A stretch of 64,000 nt of DNA from Lentilitoribacter sp039986595 (GCA_039986595.1 JBDWQJ010000004.1:682001-746000), one strand, 5' to 3'; numbered from the stretch's first letter, positions 35,019 through 44,359 are shown. Notes: a model not told the origin generated them from the letters alone. Numbers and translations are program-made.

Positions 35019-36644
35019 CTAGTCCAGTGACTTGGCTGTTTCGCGAAGCTTAAACTTCTGAATTTTTCCAGTTGAGGTTTTAGGTAATTCTGCAAATACA
35101 ATTTTCTTCGGCGTTTTAAAGCCGGCTAAATGTTCTCGGCAAAAGCTTATGATCTCGTCTTCAGTTATCTTTGTATCGGGTCTGAGTTCGACGAATGCGC
35201 ACGGCACTTCACCCCATTTGGGGTCAGGCTTCGCAACGATAGCTGCCGCTTGCACAGATGGATGGCGAAATAGAACTGCTTCCACCTCAACGGAGGATAT
35301 GTTTTCTCCACCTGAAATGATGACGTCTTTTAAGCGGTCTTTGATCTGAATATAGCCTTTGTCATCCATCACGGCCCCATCGCCTGACCAGAAGTATCCA
35401 TTGGCAAATGCATCTTCGGTCGCCTTTATGTCTTTGTAATAGCCTTTCATAACGGTGTTGCCTCGGATTGCGATCTCACCTTGTGTTTGACTATCTGATG
35501 GAACTGGCTCGCCTGTAGATCTGTCGATCACGGTAACGACATCAACCATCGGCATGGCAATGCCTTGCTGGGCTTGCAGCTCTGCTTGTTTTGCCGCTTC
35601 CAACTCATCCCAACTTTCTTGCCATAAACATTGGGAAATATGGCCATAGGTTTCGGTCAGACCATAAACTTGCATAACTTCTAAACCCATGGATTTGGTT
35701 TTTTCCAAAACGCTTGGCGGCGGCGGCGCGCCTGCGGTAAGCACTTTTACTTTTGGTTCAAACGCTTGCATGTCATCGGTCTTTGCATCGGTCAGCATTT
35801 GCAGAATAATTGGTGCTGCGCCAAAATGGGTGACGGCGTATTTTTTAATTGCTGTTAACAGAGTTTCCGCCGCCATGGTGCGCGTGAAGACAACAGTGCC
35901 GCCCAACATCGCCATAACCCATGGGTGCCCCCAACCATTGCAGTGGAACATGGGAACAACAGAAAGATAAGTTGGATAATGTGGTGTTTGCCACGCGGCA
36001 ATTGTACCCAAAGCCATGAGGTATGCGCCGCGGTGATGATAAACCACGCCCTTTGGTCGGCCTGATGTGCCCGACGTATAGTTAAGGCAAATCGCATCCC
36101 ATTCGTCATCTGGATAACCGTTATTGGAGGTGTTGTCTTTATTGGTTTCAATCACATCATCATAACGCTTGCCACCAAGTGTATGCGGGCTTGGCGCATT
36201 GGCGTCATGGATTTCGATTGAAGGGATTGAACGTCCCATGATCTTGAAGACTTTTTCAACAATCGGGATAAGTTCTTGATCGACAATTAAGAGCTTTGTA
36301 TCTGCGTGATCAAGAATATAGGCGATTGTTTCGGGCTCTAATCGGGTGTTGAGCGTATTTAACACTGCACCAGAAATTGGAAGTGCGAAGTGAAGCTCAA
36401 GCATCTGCGGAATATTGGGGCAAAGCACAGATACGGTGTCGCCCTTCTTGATCCCCATGGACGCAAGGCCACTTGCAAACCCGCGGATGCGTTCAGCTGT
36501 TTCTGCCCAGCTTTGTTTAATCTCACCATAGATAATTGCCGTGCGCTGACTGTGAAGCGTTTCAGCATGATTTAAAAAAGATACAGGGGAAAGCGGCACA
36601 AAGTTTGCGCTTGCTTTATCGAATGCATCGAAGTTTTTTTGCAT
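35019..36644 (-). CDS. dmdB: Acyl-CoA ligase, probable methylmercaptopropionate-CoA ligase DmdB
   Basis: This 541-residue AMP-forming acyl-CoA ligase has the P-loop YTSGTSGRPKGV, the motif QVYGLTETYG, GYFWSGD and the C-terminal lysine in KTSTGKIQKF. In the DMSP demethylation route it activates 3-methylmercaptopropionate. Its place between dmdA and the crotonase gene supports this; the sequence alone would also fit a medium-chain fatty-acid ligase. GGGAGG precedes the ATG. Confidence 0.8.
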   Translation of the reverse strand: MQKNFDAFDKASANFVPLSPVSFLNHAETLHSQRTAIIYGEIKQSWAETAERIRGFASGLASMGIKKGDTVSVLCPNIPQMLELHFALPISGAVLNTLNTRLEPETIAYILDHADTKLLIVDQELIPIVEKVFKIMGRSIPSIEIHDANAPSPHTLGGKRYDDVIETNKDNTSNNGYPDDEWDAICLNYTSGTSGRPKGVVYHHRGAYLMALGTIAAWQTPHYPTYLSVVPMFHCNGWGHPWVMAMLGGTVVFTRTMAAETLLTAIKKYAVTHFGAAPIILQMLTDAKTDDMQAFEPKVKVLTAGAPPPPSVLEKTKSMGLEVMQVYGLTETYGHISQCLWQESWDELEAAKQAELQAQQGIAMPMVDVVTVIDRSTGEPVPSDSQTQGEIAIRGNTVMKGYYKDIKATEDAFANGYFWSGDGAVMDDKGYIQIKDRLKDVIISGGENISSVEVEAVLFRHPSVQAAAIVAKPDPKWGEVPCAFVELRPDTKITEDEIISFCREHLAGFKTPKKIVFAELPKTSTGKIQKFKLRETAKSLD

Positions 36645-36701
36645 GCCCTTTTCCTCCCGTTATAAACATGACTTATCTATCTGGCTCTAAATCATGAACC
36701 G

Positions 36702-37508
36702 TTATTCATTGGGTCTGACCCGTGCAGCAGACTTATTGGCAAATGCTTCAAGTCGTGCACGTGCTTCAGGCTGAGTGTTGACCATGCCGGCCACAACAGC
36801 CTCAGCATAAGCAGCATCCATTCCTGACATATTGTTTAGATGGCTAATTGCAGAACAAATTGCATAGTTTGTCAGCGGTAGGTTCTGCGCAGCTTTATCG
36901 GCAAGCTCGAATGCTTTTTCTAAGCTTGAACCTTCTGTGATATATTGCGCTAATCCCAAATTGACAGCTTCCTGTCCTTGATAAACGCGTCCCATAAGGA
37001 TCATATCAATCATGCGTGATTTACCGATCATATCGGAGACGCGAATGGTTGCGCCGCCGCCTGTGAAAATACCGCGTTGGCCTTCAGGAAGCGCAAAATA
37101 AGTAGATTGATCTATAACGCGTATATGAGCTGCGCTTGCAAGCTCAAGCCCGCCACCAACAACAGCACCTTTGAGCGCTGCAATGATGGGAACGCCACCA
37201 TATTCCATTTTGTTAAAGGCTTCGTGCCAGCGCATGCAAACATGCATAAATTCATCTGGACTGCGATCAGCTTTCCAGTGCTCGATGAGATCAAGCCCTG
37301 CGCAGAAGTGATCACCTTCGCCAGCTAACACAACAGCACGGACACCAAATTTTGCAGTATTGGAGAAAAAATTCACCAATTCCTCGATAGATTGAACATC
37401 AAGTGCATTTCGCTTGTCGGGGCGATTAAGCGAAAGCACGCAGACATTATTGTCCCGCACTTCAAGCTTGAGCTTTTCATATTCTGGCAGGTTTTTTATT
37501 TCCGACAT
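36702..37508 (-). CDS. dmdD: Crotonase-fold hydratase, probable methylthioacryloyl-CoA hydratase DmdD
   Basis: This 268-residue crotonase-fold protein has the oxyanion region HFCAGLDL and the two acidic residues Glu122 (GGGLELAS) and Glu142 (LPEGQRG), which match the two catalytic glutamates of DmdD. DmdD hydrates methylthioacryloyl-CoA and releases methanethiol, acetaldehyde and CoA. The gene lies between dmdB and dmdC. An ordinary enoyl-CoA hydratase is the alternative. Confidence 0.8.
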   Translation of the reverse strand: MSEIKNLPEYEKLKLEVRDNNVCVLSLNRPDKRNALDVQSIEELVNFFSNTAKFGVRAVVLAGEGDHFCAGLDLIEHWKADRSPDEFMHVCMRWHEAFNKMEYGGVPIIAALKGAVVGGGLELASAAHIRVIDQSTYFALPEGQRGIFTGGGATIRVSDMIGKSRMIDMILMGRVYQGQEAVNLGLAQYITEGSSLEKAFELADKAAQNLPLTNYAICSAISHLNNMSGMDAAYAEAVVAGMVNTQPEARARLEAFANKSAARVRPNE

Positions 37509-37546
37509 TTATGTAATCTTTCTGAGATCAAAAACTCGTATTTCAA

Positions 37547-39331
37547 TCATTGTACTGTTAAGTGTTCAAACGCATCATTATAGATGCTTTCAGCACCTTC
37601 GGTGATACGTGTTTTCTCTAATTCACATTCCACCAATATGTGTCGCGCATAAAAACACGCTGTCGCGATCTTCTCTGCATGAAATGCTATATTATTATTC
37701 TCATTGATTTGTGCTTGAGCCGCTAAAATTGATTTTCCCAACTGCCAGCCTACGGCCAAATTGCCCGCCAACATCAAAATTGGAACACTTCCCGCATAGA
37801 CCGCGTTAATATCATCTGGTACTTTTTTTATGAGCCAATCAATGCTCTTTTCAAACGCTGAACGTGCTTTTGCAAGATTGCCTGCAAACATCTTTGCTTT
37901 GTCATTGCCTGACAGAAGTTGTGTTTCTGTATCAATGATCAAATCCGTAAACTCTTTCGCCAGCGCACCTTTGTCACGTAGTATTTTACGGCCCAAAAGA
38001 TCGTTTGCTTGGATTGCCGTTGTGCCTTCATAAATGGGCAAGATACGTGCATCTCGATAAAATTGAGCGACACCTGTTTCTTCGATAAATCCCATGCCAC
38101 CATGGATCTGAACGCCTAACGAAGTAACCTCTAATGAGCGTTCCGTGCAGAAGCTTTTCACCATTGGTACAAGAAATTCAGCAATTGGTTTTGTTGATTT
38201 TATTTGTTCATCGGAACCGTTTTTAGCAAGATCAAGCCAACCAGCCGTGGCGATCGATAAGGCGCGACCACCTTCGATAAGTGCGCGCATGCGCAACAGC
38301 ATACGCTTGACATCGGGGTGCTGGATAATTGCGACAGCTTCTTTTGTGGATCGATCAACGGGCGGGCTTTGCGCCCGATCTTTTGCATAGGCTAATGCGT
38401 GTTGGTAAGCTCGCTCAGAAATTGCGACACCTTGAATGCCAACTAAAAACCGGGCGCTCATCATCATGGTGAACATATATTGCAAACCGTGGTTTTCTTC
38501 GCCGATTAAAAAACCGCGAGCATTGTCATATTCAAGCACTGCGGTTGGGCTCGCTTTGATGCCAAGCTTGTGTTCAATGCTGATGCAGTTTACCGCGTTT
38601 CGCTCACCCAATGACCCATCATCGTTGACATAAAACTTTGGCACAATGAAAAGACTAAGACCTTTTGGTCCTTCTGGCGCATCTGGTGTTCGTGCCAAGA
38701 CTAAATGAATGATGTTTTTCGACAATTCATGTTCGCCATAGGTAATGTATATCTTTGTGCCACTAACAGCATAAGTGCCATCTGGTTGTTTAACCGCTTT
38801 GGTGCGAACCCGGCCTAAATCACTACCCGCTTGTGGTTCGGTGAGGTTCATTGTTCCCGACCAACGTCCTGAGATCAACGGTTCGAGATAACGGTCTTTT
38901 TGTGCTTGCGAGCCGGTGAGCATCAATGCATCAACCGCGCCATCGGTTAAAAGTGGGCAGAGCCCAAAACTCATGTCAGATGAATTTAAAATTTCAGTTG
39001 CGGCGGCGCCCAATGCGCGCGGCAATCCCATACCACCATGAGAGGTTGGGTGGGGTAAGCTTTGCCAACCCATTTCGACAAACTGGTCGTAAGCGGTTTT
39101 AAAAGCATCCGGTAAGATAACCTTTTCACCATCGAATTTTGATCCTTGAGTATCACCAATCGCCGTTAGTTCTGCAATTGTTTCAGAGCAAAACCGTCCA
39201 AAACCATCAAGCACAGCCTCTGCGTCTTGATGTGTAATGCCTGAATAGGTTTCAAGTTTTGTGACTTCAGCCCATGATGATAGATGCTCAATATTGAACA
39301 TAATATCTTCTATTGGCGCTTTATAAGCCAT
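37547..39331 (-). CDS. dmdC: Acyl-CoA dehydrogenase, probable methylmercaptopropionyl-CoA dehydrogenase DmdC
   Basis: This 594-residue long-form acyl-CoA dehydrogenase has LTEPQAGSDLG in the middle domain, IHGGMGFIEETGVAQFYRDARI and the active-site glutamate in PIYEGTTAIQ. An extra C-terminal region is typical of DmdC. DmdC oxidises 3-methylmercaptopropionyl-CoA to methylthioacryloyl-CoA. It is the first gene of the minus-strand unit dmdC-dmdD-dmdB-dmdA. AGAGGAACCC precedes the ATG. An AraC regulator diverges from it. Confidence 0.86.
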   Translation of the reverse strand: MAYKAPIEDIMFNIEHLSSWAEVTKLETYSGITHQDAEAVLDGFGRFCSETIAELTAIGDTQGSKFDGEKVILPDAFKTAYDQFVEMGWQSLPHPTSHGGMGLPRALGAAATEILNSSDMSFGLCPLLTDGAVDALMLTGSQAQKDRYLEPLISGRWSGTMNLTEPQAGSDLGRVRTKAVKQPDGTYAVSGTKIYITYGEHELSKNIIHLVLARTPDAPEGPKGLSLFIVPKFYVNDDGSLGERNAVNCISIEHKLGIKASPTAVLEYDNARGFLIGEENHGLQYMFTMMMSARFLVGIQGVAISERAYQHALAYAKDRAQSPPVDRSTKEAVAIIQHPDVKRMLLRMRALIEGGRALSIATAGWLDLAKNGSDEQIKSTKPIAEFLVPMVKSFCTERSLEVTSLGVQIHGGMGFIEETGVAQFYRDARILPIYEGTTAIQANDLLGRKILRDKGALAKEFTDLIIDTETQLLSGNDKAKMFAGNLAKARSAFEKSIDWLIKKVPDDINAVYAGSVPILMLAGNLAVGWQLGKSILAAQAQINENNNIAFHAEKIATACFYARHILVECELEKTRITEGAESIYNDAFEHLTVQ

Positions 39332-39398
39332 TTGGGTTCCTCTTCGATTATTCTATAATGTCATACTATTAATGTTATGAATCAAAAATACACTCTAT

Positions 39399-39427
39399 GT
39401 GACAAAATCCTTTTATAAAGTGACAAA
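39399..39427 (+). promoter_or_regulatory. Tandem direct repeat, candidate AraC-regulator sites
   Basis: GTGACAAA occurs at 39399-39406 and again at 39420-39427 in the same orientation, exactly 21 bp apart. That is two helical turns, the arrangement bound by many AraC-family activators. It lies in the divergent gap between dmdC and the AraC gene. Confidence 0.6.
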
Positions 39428-39445
39428 TCTGACTATGTTGTACGT

Positions 39446-40495
39446 ATGAAAGTTTATCATTCAGCACGTGTTGCAACTGTATCATCTTTATTTATCGATG
39501 ATTGGCTAGACGCATTGCGCGGAATTTGTTCCGAACAGCAGCTAGATTCTTTCTTGCAGCGCGCCGGATTAATTGACGGCGACGGTCAGCCTTTTCAGCG
39601 TGTCACGCTTGATCAGATTGTTTGGCTTTATGCTATTGCAGCAATTGAAACTAGTGACGAAATGATGGGTCTTTGGTCACGGCCTGTGCGTGCCCGTGCG
39701 CTTCAACATCTATTAACAACAATACGCCAGGCAAAATCATTACCCTCCGCGTTGTATAAATTTTCAACATTCTGGAACCTCATATTAGACGATTACCAGT
39801 TTGCTTTAACGAAAAGAGATAATCTTTATGAGCTGGTATTAAAGCCTGAGGGTGAGCAGCCCATTCAAAGATTTGGACATATGTTGATTTTGAAACTAGC
39901 TCATGGTCTGTTGTCTTGGATGGCTGGGCGAGAAGTCGCGGTTCAATCTGTTCAATTTGCTTTTGATGAACCTGATTTTGTAGAAGATTATAATGTGATT
40001 TTCGCAACGCAAATTGATTTTAACTGTCCTTATTCCGCCATATCATTTGAGCTTGCCAAACATCAGCGGCCTGTGGGACGTACGGATACTGAACTTGTTG
40101 AATTTTTAAAACGTGCGCCTCGGGACTGGATTTTTACCAATCTGCATGAGAATACGCGGACACTGCAAATTCGTGAGATCTTATATCGTTCAACCTGGGA
40201 AGATTGTAATCTGGCCTATGTGGCTGATGAGCTTAAACTTGAACCACGAACTTTAATGCGCCGCCTTAAGGATGATGGAACATCCTTTCAGGAAATCAAA
40301 GACGGTTTGCGCCGAGACATCGCCATTCGAGAATTACACAATGGTCGTAAAACTATTGAAGAAGTATCGCAACGAACAGGCTTTTCTTCAGCTGCAAACT
40401 TTCATATCGCATTTAAACGTTGGACTGGAACAACGCCGCGGTTGTTTGCTGTATCGCAGCAAACCTTGCCGAAACGGTTTAAAGCGAATTACTGA
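39446..40495 (+). CDS. AraC-family transcriptional regulator
   Basis: This 349-residue protein has an N-terminal effector domain of the arabinose-binding-like OruR type and a C-terminal pair of helix-turn-helices (NLAYVADELKLEPRTLMRRL and GFSSAANFHIAFKRWTGTTP). It diverges from the dmd unit and is its likely regulator, with DMSP, methylmercaptopropionate or acrylate as possible inducers (inference). Its last codons overlap the convergent 2-oxoadipate dioxygenase-like gene by 17 bp. Confidence 0.88.
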   Translation: MKVYHSARVATVSSLFIDDWLDALRGICSEQQLDSFLQRAGLIDGDGQPFQRVTLDQIVWLYAIAAIETSDEMMGLWSRPVRARALQHLLTTIRQAKSLPSALYKFSTFWNLILDDYQFALTKRDNLYELVLKPEGEQPIQRFGHMLILKLAHGLLSWMAGREVAVQSVQFAFDEPDFVEDYNVIFATQIDFNCPYSAISFELAKHQRPVGRTDTELVEFLKRAPRDWIFTNLHENTRTLQIREILYRSTWEDCNLAYVADELKLEPRTLMRRLKDDGTSFQEIKDGLRRDIAIRELHNGRKTIEEVSQRTGFSSAANFHIAFKRWTGTTPRLFAVSQQTLPKRFKANY

Positions 40496-41864
40496 TGTTA
40501 AACTGTTTCAAGCATTGCGACTTGGAACTGTTTTCCAATTCAGCATAATGTGCAAATTCATCAAGAACACTGGCACCGAGTTGGGTTTCAAAAAGCGTTT
40601 GATTGGAATTATGTGCAATATTCGCGCTCTTCTTATCACCCAGATTTGATTGAAAAATACCGGCAGCACTGACGGGCAGAAAATCCTCGTAAACAATTGG
40701 ATCAAAGCGAATCTGACCAGATGCGATAAGCTCTTCAAATGTCTTATTCGATTGTTTGTTTTTGCCGTCTACGGTTTCAGAGATTGAATAGTGAAAATAC
40801 GCTAATTCTTCTTCGCGCATGCTCGCCCAATTATCGGGAAATTCAAAAAAGACATCATGCAAGGTTTTCACATATTCGTCCGAATTTGAACCATCAGGCG
40901 CTGGTGTGCATTTTTTTCGTGTCTCATTGAGTAACCGATCATAAAGCATCCGACCTTTTGGTGTTAGTGCTATGCCGCGTTGTTCAATTTCACCAAATCG
41001 TGCTGTGTGTTTGCCGCCTTTGACATCGGTAAAATCTACTTGTTCTTCAAGCGCTTTAAATGACGTTTGGCGCAATAAAATTGGGCATTTTCGATTGGGT
41101 GGCCCTTCGATGACAGCCTTTGGAGAAATGTCGCGCAAGGGCATTAATTCTTGCACTTGATCAATGTCTAATGTGCGTGGGGTTAGGTGGTTTATATGTG
41201 GACCTTTAAAGGAAACTACATCTGCGATTAATCGATGTTCTTGGTGCAAACGATCATAGAGATTTTGCGAGATATTGGCGTTGGGGTGCCATTTAAATGT
41301 TTTCAAAATCTCATTGATAAATCCGTCCGCATCTTGAACTAGAATACCACCCTGTTGTTCTGCTTGATCGATCAGTTCCAACGCGCTTTGTGTGAAGATT
41401 TTTCGTTCAGATAATACAGCTTCAGCATCTGCTTTTAGTGTTGCGTCTTCTATAAGATCAAGACGCAAAAGCGATGTAAAAATCCGGAATGGATTAACCG
41501 AAAGTGCATCCCCATTAATGGGCCGAAAGGCGGTTGAATGCACGGGAATACCTGCAACACTTAAATCGTAATATCCAACCGGGAACATGCCCATTTGGGC
41601 GAATACGCGTCTAATCAGCTTTAATTCAGCTGCAGTTCCAAGGCGTATAGCACCGTGACGTTCGTCTGATATACGTTCAAGCCCATTTGTTGCTTTTAAG
41701 GTGTTTGCCAGCTCTTTGTTGGAAGTTAGTTTCGCATCATTAACGTCGGCAACCAAATCCATTAATGTGCCATATGCGGGGACCTCATTACGATACATCA
41801 ATGACATTTCGGATGAGAATTTAGCTCTCAAATCGCTGGGGCTGATAATTGAACTATCTAACAT
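40479..41864 (-). CDS. DUF1338 (HglS/YdcJ)-type 2-oxoadipate dioxygenase/decarboxylase-like
   Basis: This 461-residue protein has the DUF1338 markers ERHGAIRLGT, HLTPRTLDID, GPPNRKCPILLRQTSFKALE and EIEQRGIALTPKG. HglS converts 2-oxoadipate to 2-hydroxyglutarate with iron in lysine catabolism. The length matches HglS/YdcJ. The ATG at 41864 follows GGAG. Upstream on the same strand lies a metal-binding secreted protein, 22 nt away. Lysine genes are not nearby, so the exact substrate is open. Confidence 0.82.
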   Translation of the reverse strand: MLDSSIISPSDLRAKFSSEMSLMYRNEVPAYGTLMDLVADVNDAKLTSNKELANTLKATNGLERISDERHGAIRLGTAAELKLIRRVFAQMGMFPVGYYDLSVAGIPVHSTAFRPINGDALSVNPFRIFTSLLRLDLIEDATLKADAEAVLSERKIFTQSALELIDQAEQQGGILVQDADGFINEILKTFKWHPNANISQNLYDRLHQEHRLIADVVSFKGPHINHLTPRTLDIDQVQELMPLRDISPKAVIEGPPNRKCPILLRQTSFKALEEQVDFTDVKGGKHTARFGEIEQRGIALTPKGRMLYDRLLNETRKKCTPAPDGSNSDEYVKTLHDVFFEFPDNWASMREEELAYFHYSISETVDGKNKQSNKTFEELIASGQIRFDPIVYEDFLPVSAAGIFQSNLGDKKSANIAHNSNQTLFETQLGASVLDEFAHYAELENSSKSQCLKQFNISNSL

Positions 41865-41886
41865 GGTTTCTCCGGAGAATTCGTAA

Positions 41887-42717
41887 TTAGTCGGCAGTGA
41901 CTTCAGCTGATGCTGTGACAGGTGCGCCTTCAACTGAAAATGCCCTATGGTCATTGCTGTTGAGTGTAACAGAAATAATGTGTTTCCCATCGGGTAATGC
42001 GCCAATTTTCGCCGTATTGGAATACATGCGTTGCAGCTTTAAGCCATTTAAATAAAGGTGCCCATGTCCTTGGCCATCTTTATGTTCCAGCGGTTCAGTC
42101 TTAGGTTCAAAGAATTCAAAATTTTGTGTCGTCAGCTGAATGGACCAAGTTTCATCAGCGTTCTGTGATACGCTCATGTCGATGGATGGCGGGTTCTGGT
42201 CTGAGTTTAATTCAATTGCTGCACCCATTTGATGCATTGAATGGTCCATTTTGGAGTGGTCCATGGCTTCGCCGTCACCTCCCATGGACATATTGTCCGA
42301 TGATGCATTAGGATCTTGGATGATGGCTTTAATCTGCTGCGGATTTGAATTTTTAAACATGATTGTGAGCGGAATAAACTCGCCAACCTTATAACTATTC
42401 GCTCCAACATTAAGCATAATGTGCGCACCATCAGATGAGAAACTGGGCGATGAACCCTGCGGTATTGCCACCCCAAATGTTGGATGTGCTCCCATTACAA
42501 AAGCATTATTTTGATCTGTTGCTTCGATTTCAGTGATAAAATCAGGTTCACCATCATTTTGCATGTTCAGAAAAACAGAGTACATGCTGTCGCTCATTTT
42601 CACAGCTTTGACATTTGAAACCAATATTGGGGATGTTACGCTGTTAAGCGACCAGAAGAATACAAGAGCACCGAGAATTAGCATGGTAATTATGGTGAGC
42701 TTTCGGCTATTTGACAT
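41887..42717 (-). CDS. Secreted metal-binding protein: PCuAC-like domain, Met/His linker and LNSNDHR domain
   Basis: This 276-residue protein has an N-terminal membrane anchor (ITMLILGALVFFWSLNSV). A beta-rich domain of about 110 residues resembles the PCuAC copper chaperone fold, and a Met/His linker (MDHSKMDHSMHQM) follows. The C-terminal domain (about residues 185-276) with HGHLYLNG and LNSNDHR matches the one at 22767-23255. Met/His clusters commonly bind Cu(I). It is divergent from an unknown membrane protein gene with a 77-bp gap. Copper or other metal delivery is an inference. Confidence 0.68.
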   Translation of the reverse strand: MSNSRKLTIITMLILGALVFFWSLNSVTSPILVSNVKAVKMSDSMYSVFLNMQNDGEPDFITEIEATDQNNAFVMGAHPTFGVAIPQGSSPSFSSDGAHIMLNVGANSYKVGEFIPLTIMFKNSNPQQIKAIIQDPNASSDNMSMGGDGEAMDHSKMDHSMHQMGAAIELNSDQNPPSIDMSVSQNADETWSIQLTTQNFEFFEPKTEPLEHKDGQGHGHLYLNGLKLQRMYSNTAKIGALPDGKHIISVTLNSNDHRAFSVEGAPVTASAEVTAD

Positions 42718-42794
42718 CAGTGTCGATCCGTTGTTGTAAGTAAGCAGACATTGTTTTTTGGCAAATCACTGTCAAGCTTAAGGAGAAAATTGCT

Positions 42795-44252
42795 ATGAGA
42801 TTTAGAGCATTATTGAGTGCGTTCATTGTGGCGATTTTTGGTCTTGGGGCAAGTATAAATTTTGCTATGGCGCATGTCTCTGAACAGGGCATTGTTCTGC
42901 TTTTGCCGACAAATATATATATCATAAGCGGTTGCCTTGCTGTTATCGCATCTATGCTGCTTGTTGCTTTACTGCCGCATGATCGCGTGTTTTCATTTTT
43001 CAAACCTTTGCAAATTCGTCTTCCATCATTTGATGTTATTTTTCAGAACCAATTGTTGAAAGATCTGATGAGTATTGTGGCATTAGGGATAGTGCTTTTT
43101 CTCATTGTAATTGGTGTGGTTGGCTCGCGTGATCCACTGGTCAATATGCTTCCCCTATCGATATGGACGTTTTGGTGGATTGCGATTTTTATGATGCATA
43201 GCGTGTTTGGAAATATCTGGGCGTTTATCAACCCATGGAGTGGTTTATATAATCGGTTTTTACATCACATTAGCTTAGGAGTTGAGCTCCCGCGCCAAAT
43301 CGGTTGTTGGCCTGCTATTGTTATTTTTGTTGCATTTTATGCCTTTATTATCGCCGATATTGCCCCCGATGATCCGGCTCGACTTGCAAATTTTGTACTT
43401 GGATATGTGGTTTTTACCTTTGTTGGGATGATTATCTTTGGCGCAGAACGTTGGTTTAGTCAGGTGGAGTGCTTTAGCATTTTGTTTGCGCTTTTATCTC
43501 AGCTGTCGCCTGTTAAAATATTGCCCGATGGTAAAGGTTGGCAGATTGGCTTGCCTGGTTGGCAGGCTTTGGAAAACCGAAATATTTCGATGGCGCAAGC
43601 CTTTTTCTTGCTTTCAGTTTTGGGTTCAGGAAGCTTTGATGGGGTGAATGAAACCTTCTGGTGGTTGGTGCAAATTGACGTTAACCCGCTGGCTTTTCCC
43701 GGTCGATCTGCTGTGATTTGGCAGTCAACTTTGGGAATAATAGGTGCCAATCTTCTGCTCTATTTGATATTTGCAATCTGTATTTGGGCTGGGATAAAAG
43801 TTGTAAAGAAACTACGTTCAGTCAATGACGATACCCAAGATATGCAGATTACATTTGTCGATCTTTTTTCGGTGCTAGCGATCTCCGTCCTGCCTATAGC
43901 TGCGGTTTATCATGCGTCGCATTATTTAACGACACTCATGGTCAACGGGCAGTATTTGATCGCTGCATTATCTGATCCTTTGGGTAATGGTTCCAATTAT
44001 TTGGGGCTTGAAAACTATCAGGTTACAACAGGTTATCTCAATGATATTGCCAGTGTCAGGCGTATTTGGATAACGCAGGCGAACCTTGTGGTGTTTGGTC
44101 ATGTCATTGCAGTTTTAATGGCCCATTTTGTGATCGCAGAGCGCTTTAAAACGTGGAAAGAAGCTGCATTTTTCCATATTCCCATTGCGATTTTTATGGC
44201 AACTTATACATGGTTTGGTCTTTGGTTATTGGCAGCGCCAAAGGGTGCTTAG
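42795..44252 (+). CDS. Polytopic membrane protein of unknown function (485 aa)
   Basis: The product has an N-terminal hydrophobic segment ending with AMAHVSEQG, then about ten more membrane helices. Motifs include FWWIAIFMMHSVFGN, AFINPWSGLYNRF and PIAAVYHASHYLTTL. Several histidines lie in or near helices. I do not recognise a characterised family, though the NPW motif resembles a group of bacterial membrane proteins sometimes labelled fenitrothion hydrolase. AAGGAG precedes the ATG. The divergent neighbour is a metal-binding secreted protein, so a link to metal handling is possible. Confidence 0.75.
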   Translation: MRFRALLSAFIVAIFGLGASINFAMAHVSEQGIVLLLPTNIYIISGCLAVIASMLLVALLPHDRVFSFFKPLQIRLPSFDVIFQNQLLKDLMSIVALGIVLFLIVIGVVGSRDPLVNMLPLSIWTFWWIAIFMMHSVFGNIWAFINPWSGLYNRFLHHISLGVELPRQIGCWPAIVIFVAFYAFIIADIAPDDPARLANFVLGYVVFTFVGMIIFGAERWFSQVECFSILFALLSQLSPVKILPDGKGWQIGLPGWQALENRNISMAQAFFLLSVLGSGSFDGVNETFWWLVQIDVNPLAFPGRSAVIWQSTLGIIGANLLLYLIFAICIWAGIKVVKKLRSVNDDTQDMQITFVDLFSVLAISVLPIAAVYHASHYLTTLMVNGQYLIAALSDPLGNGSNYLGLENYQVTTGYLNDIASVRRIWITQANLVVFGHVIAVLMAHFVIAERFKTWKEAAFFHIPIAIFMATYTWFGLWLLAAPKGA

Positions 44253-44298
44253 GCGCCCATCTGACAATTGCTTTTAGAAAAAAGGGCTGGACAATTCA

Positions 44299-44310
44299 TT
44301 AGTATACATA
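44299..44310. promoter_or_regulatory. Possible third copy of the nicotinate-island operator
   Basis: TTAGTATACATA matches the core TTTGTATACAAA of the palindrome at 49717-49748 at 10 of 12 positions, with the central GTATAC intact. It lies 50 bp before the start of the ABC transporter binding-protein gene. Confidence 0.4.
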
Positions 44311-44359
44311 CAAACTGCCATCGCAGGATTATCCATATTAGCTCCAGAGAGGAACGAAA

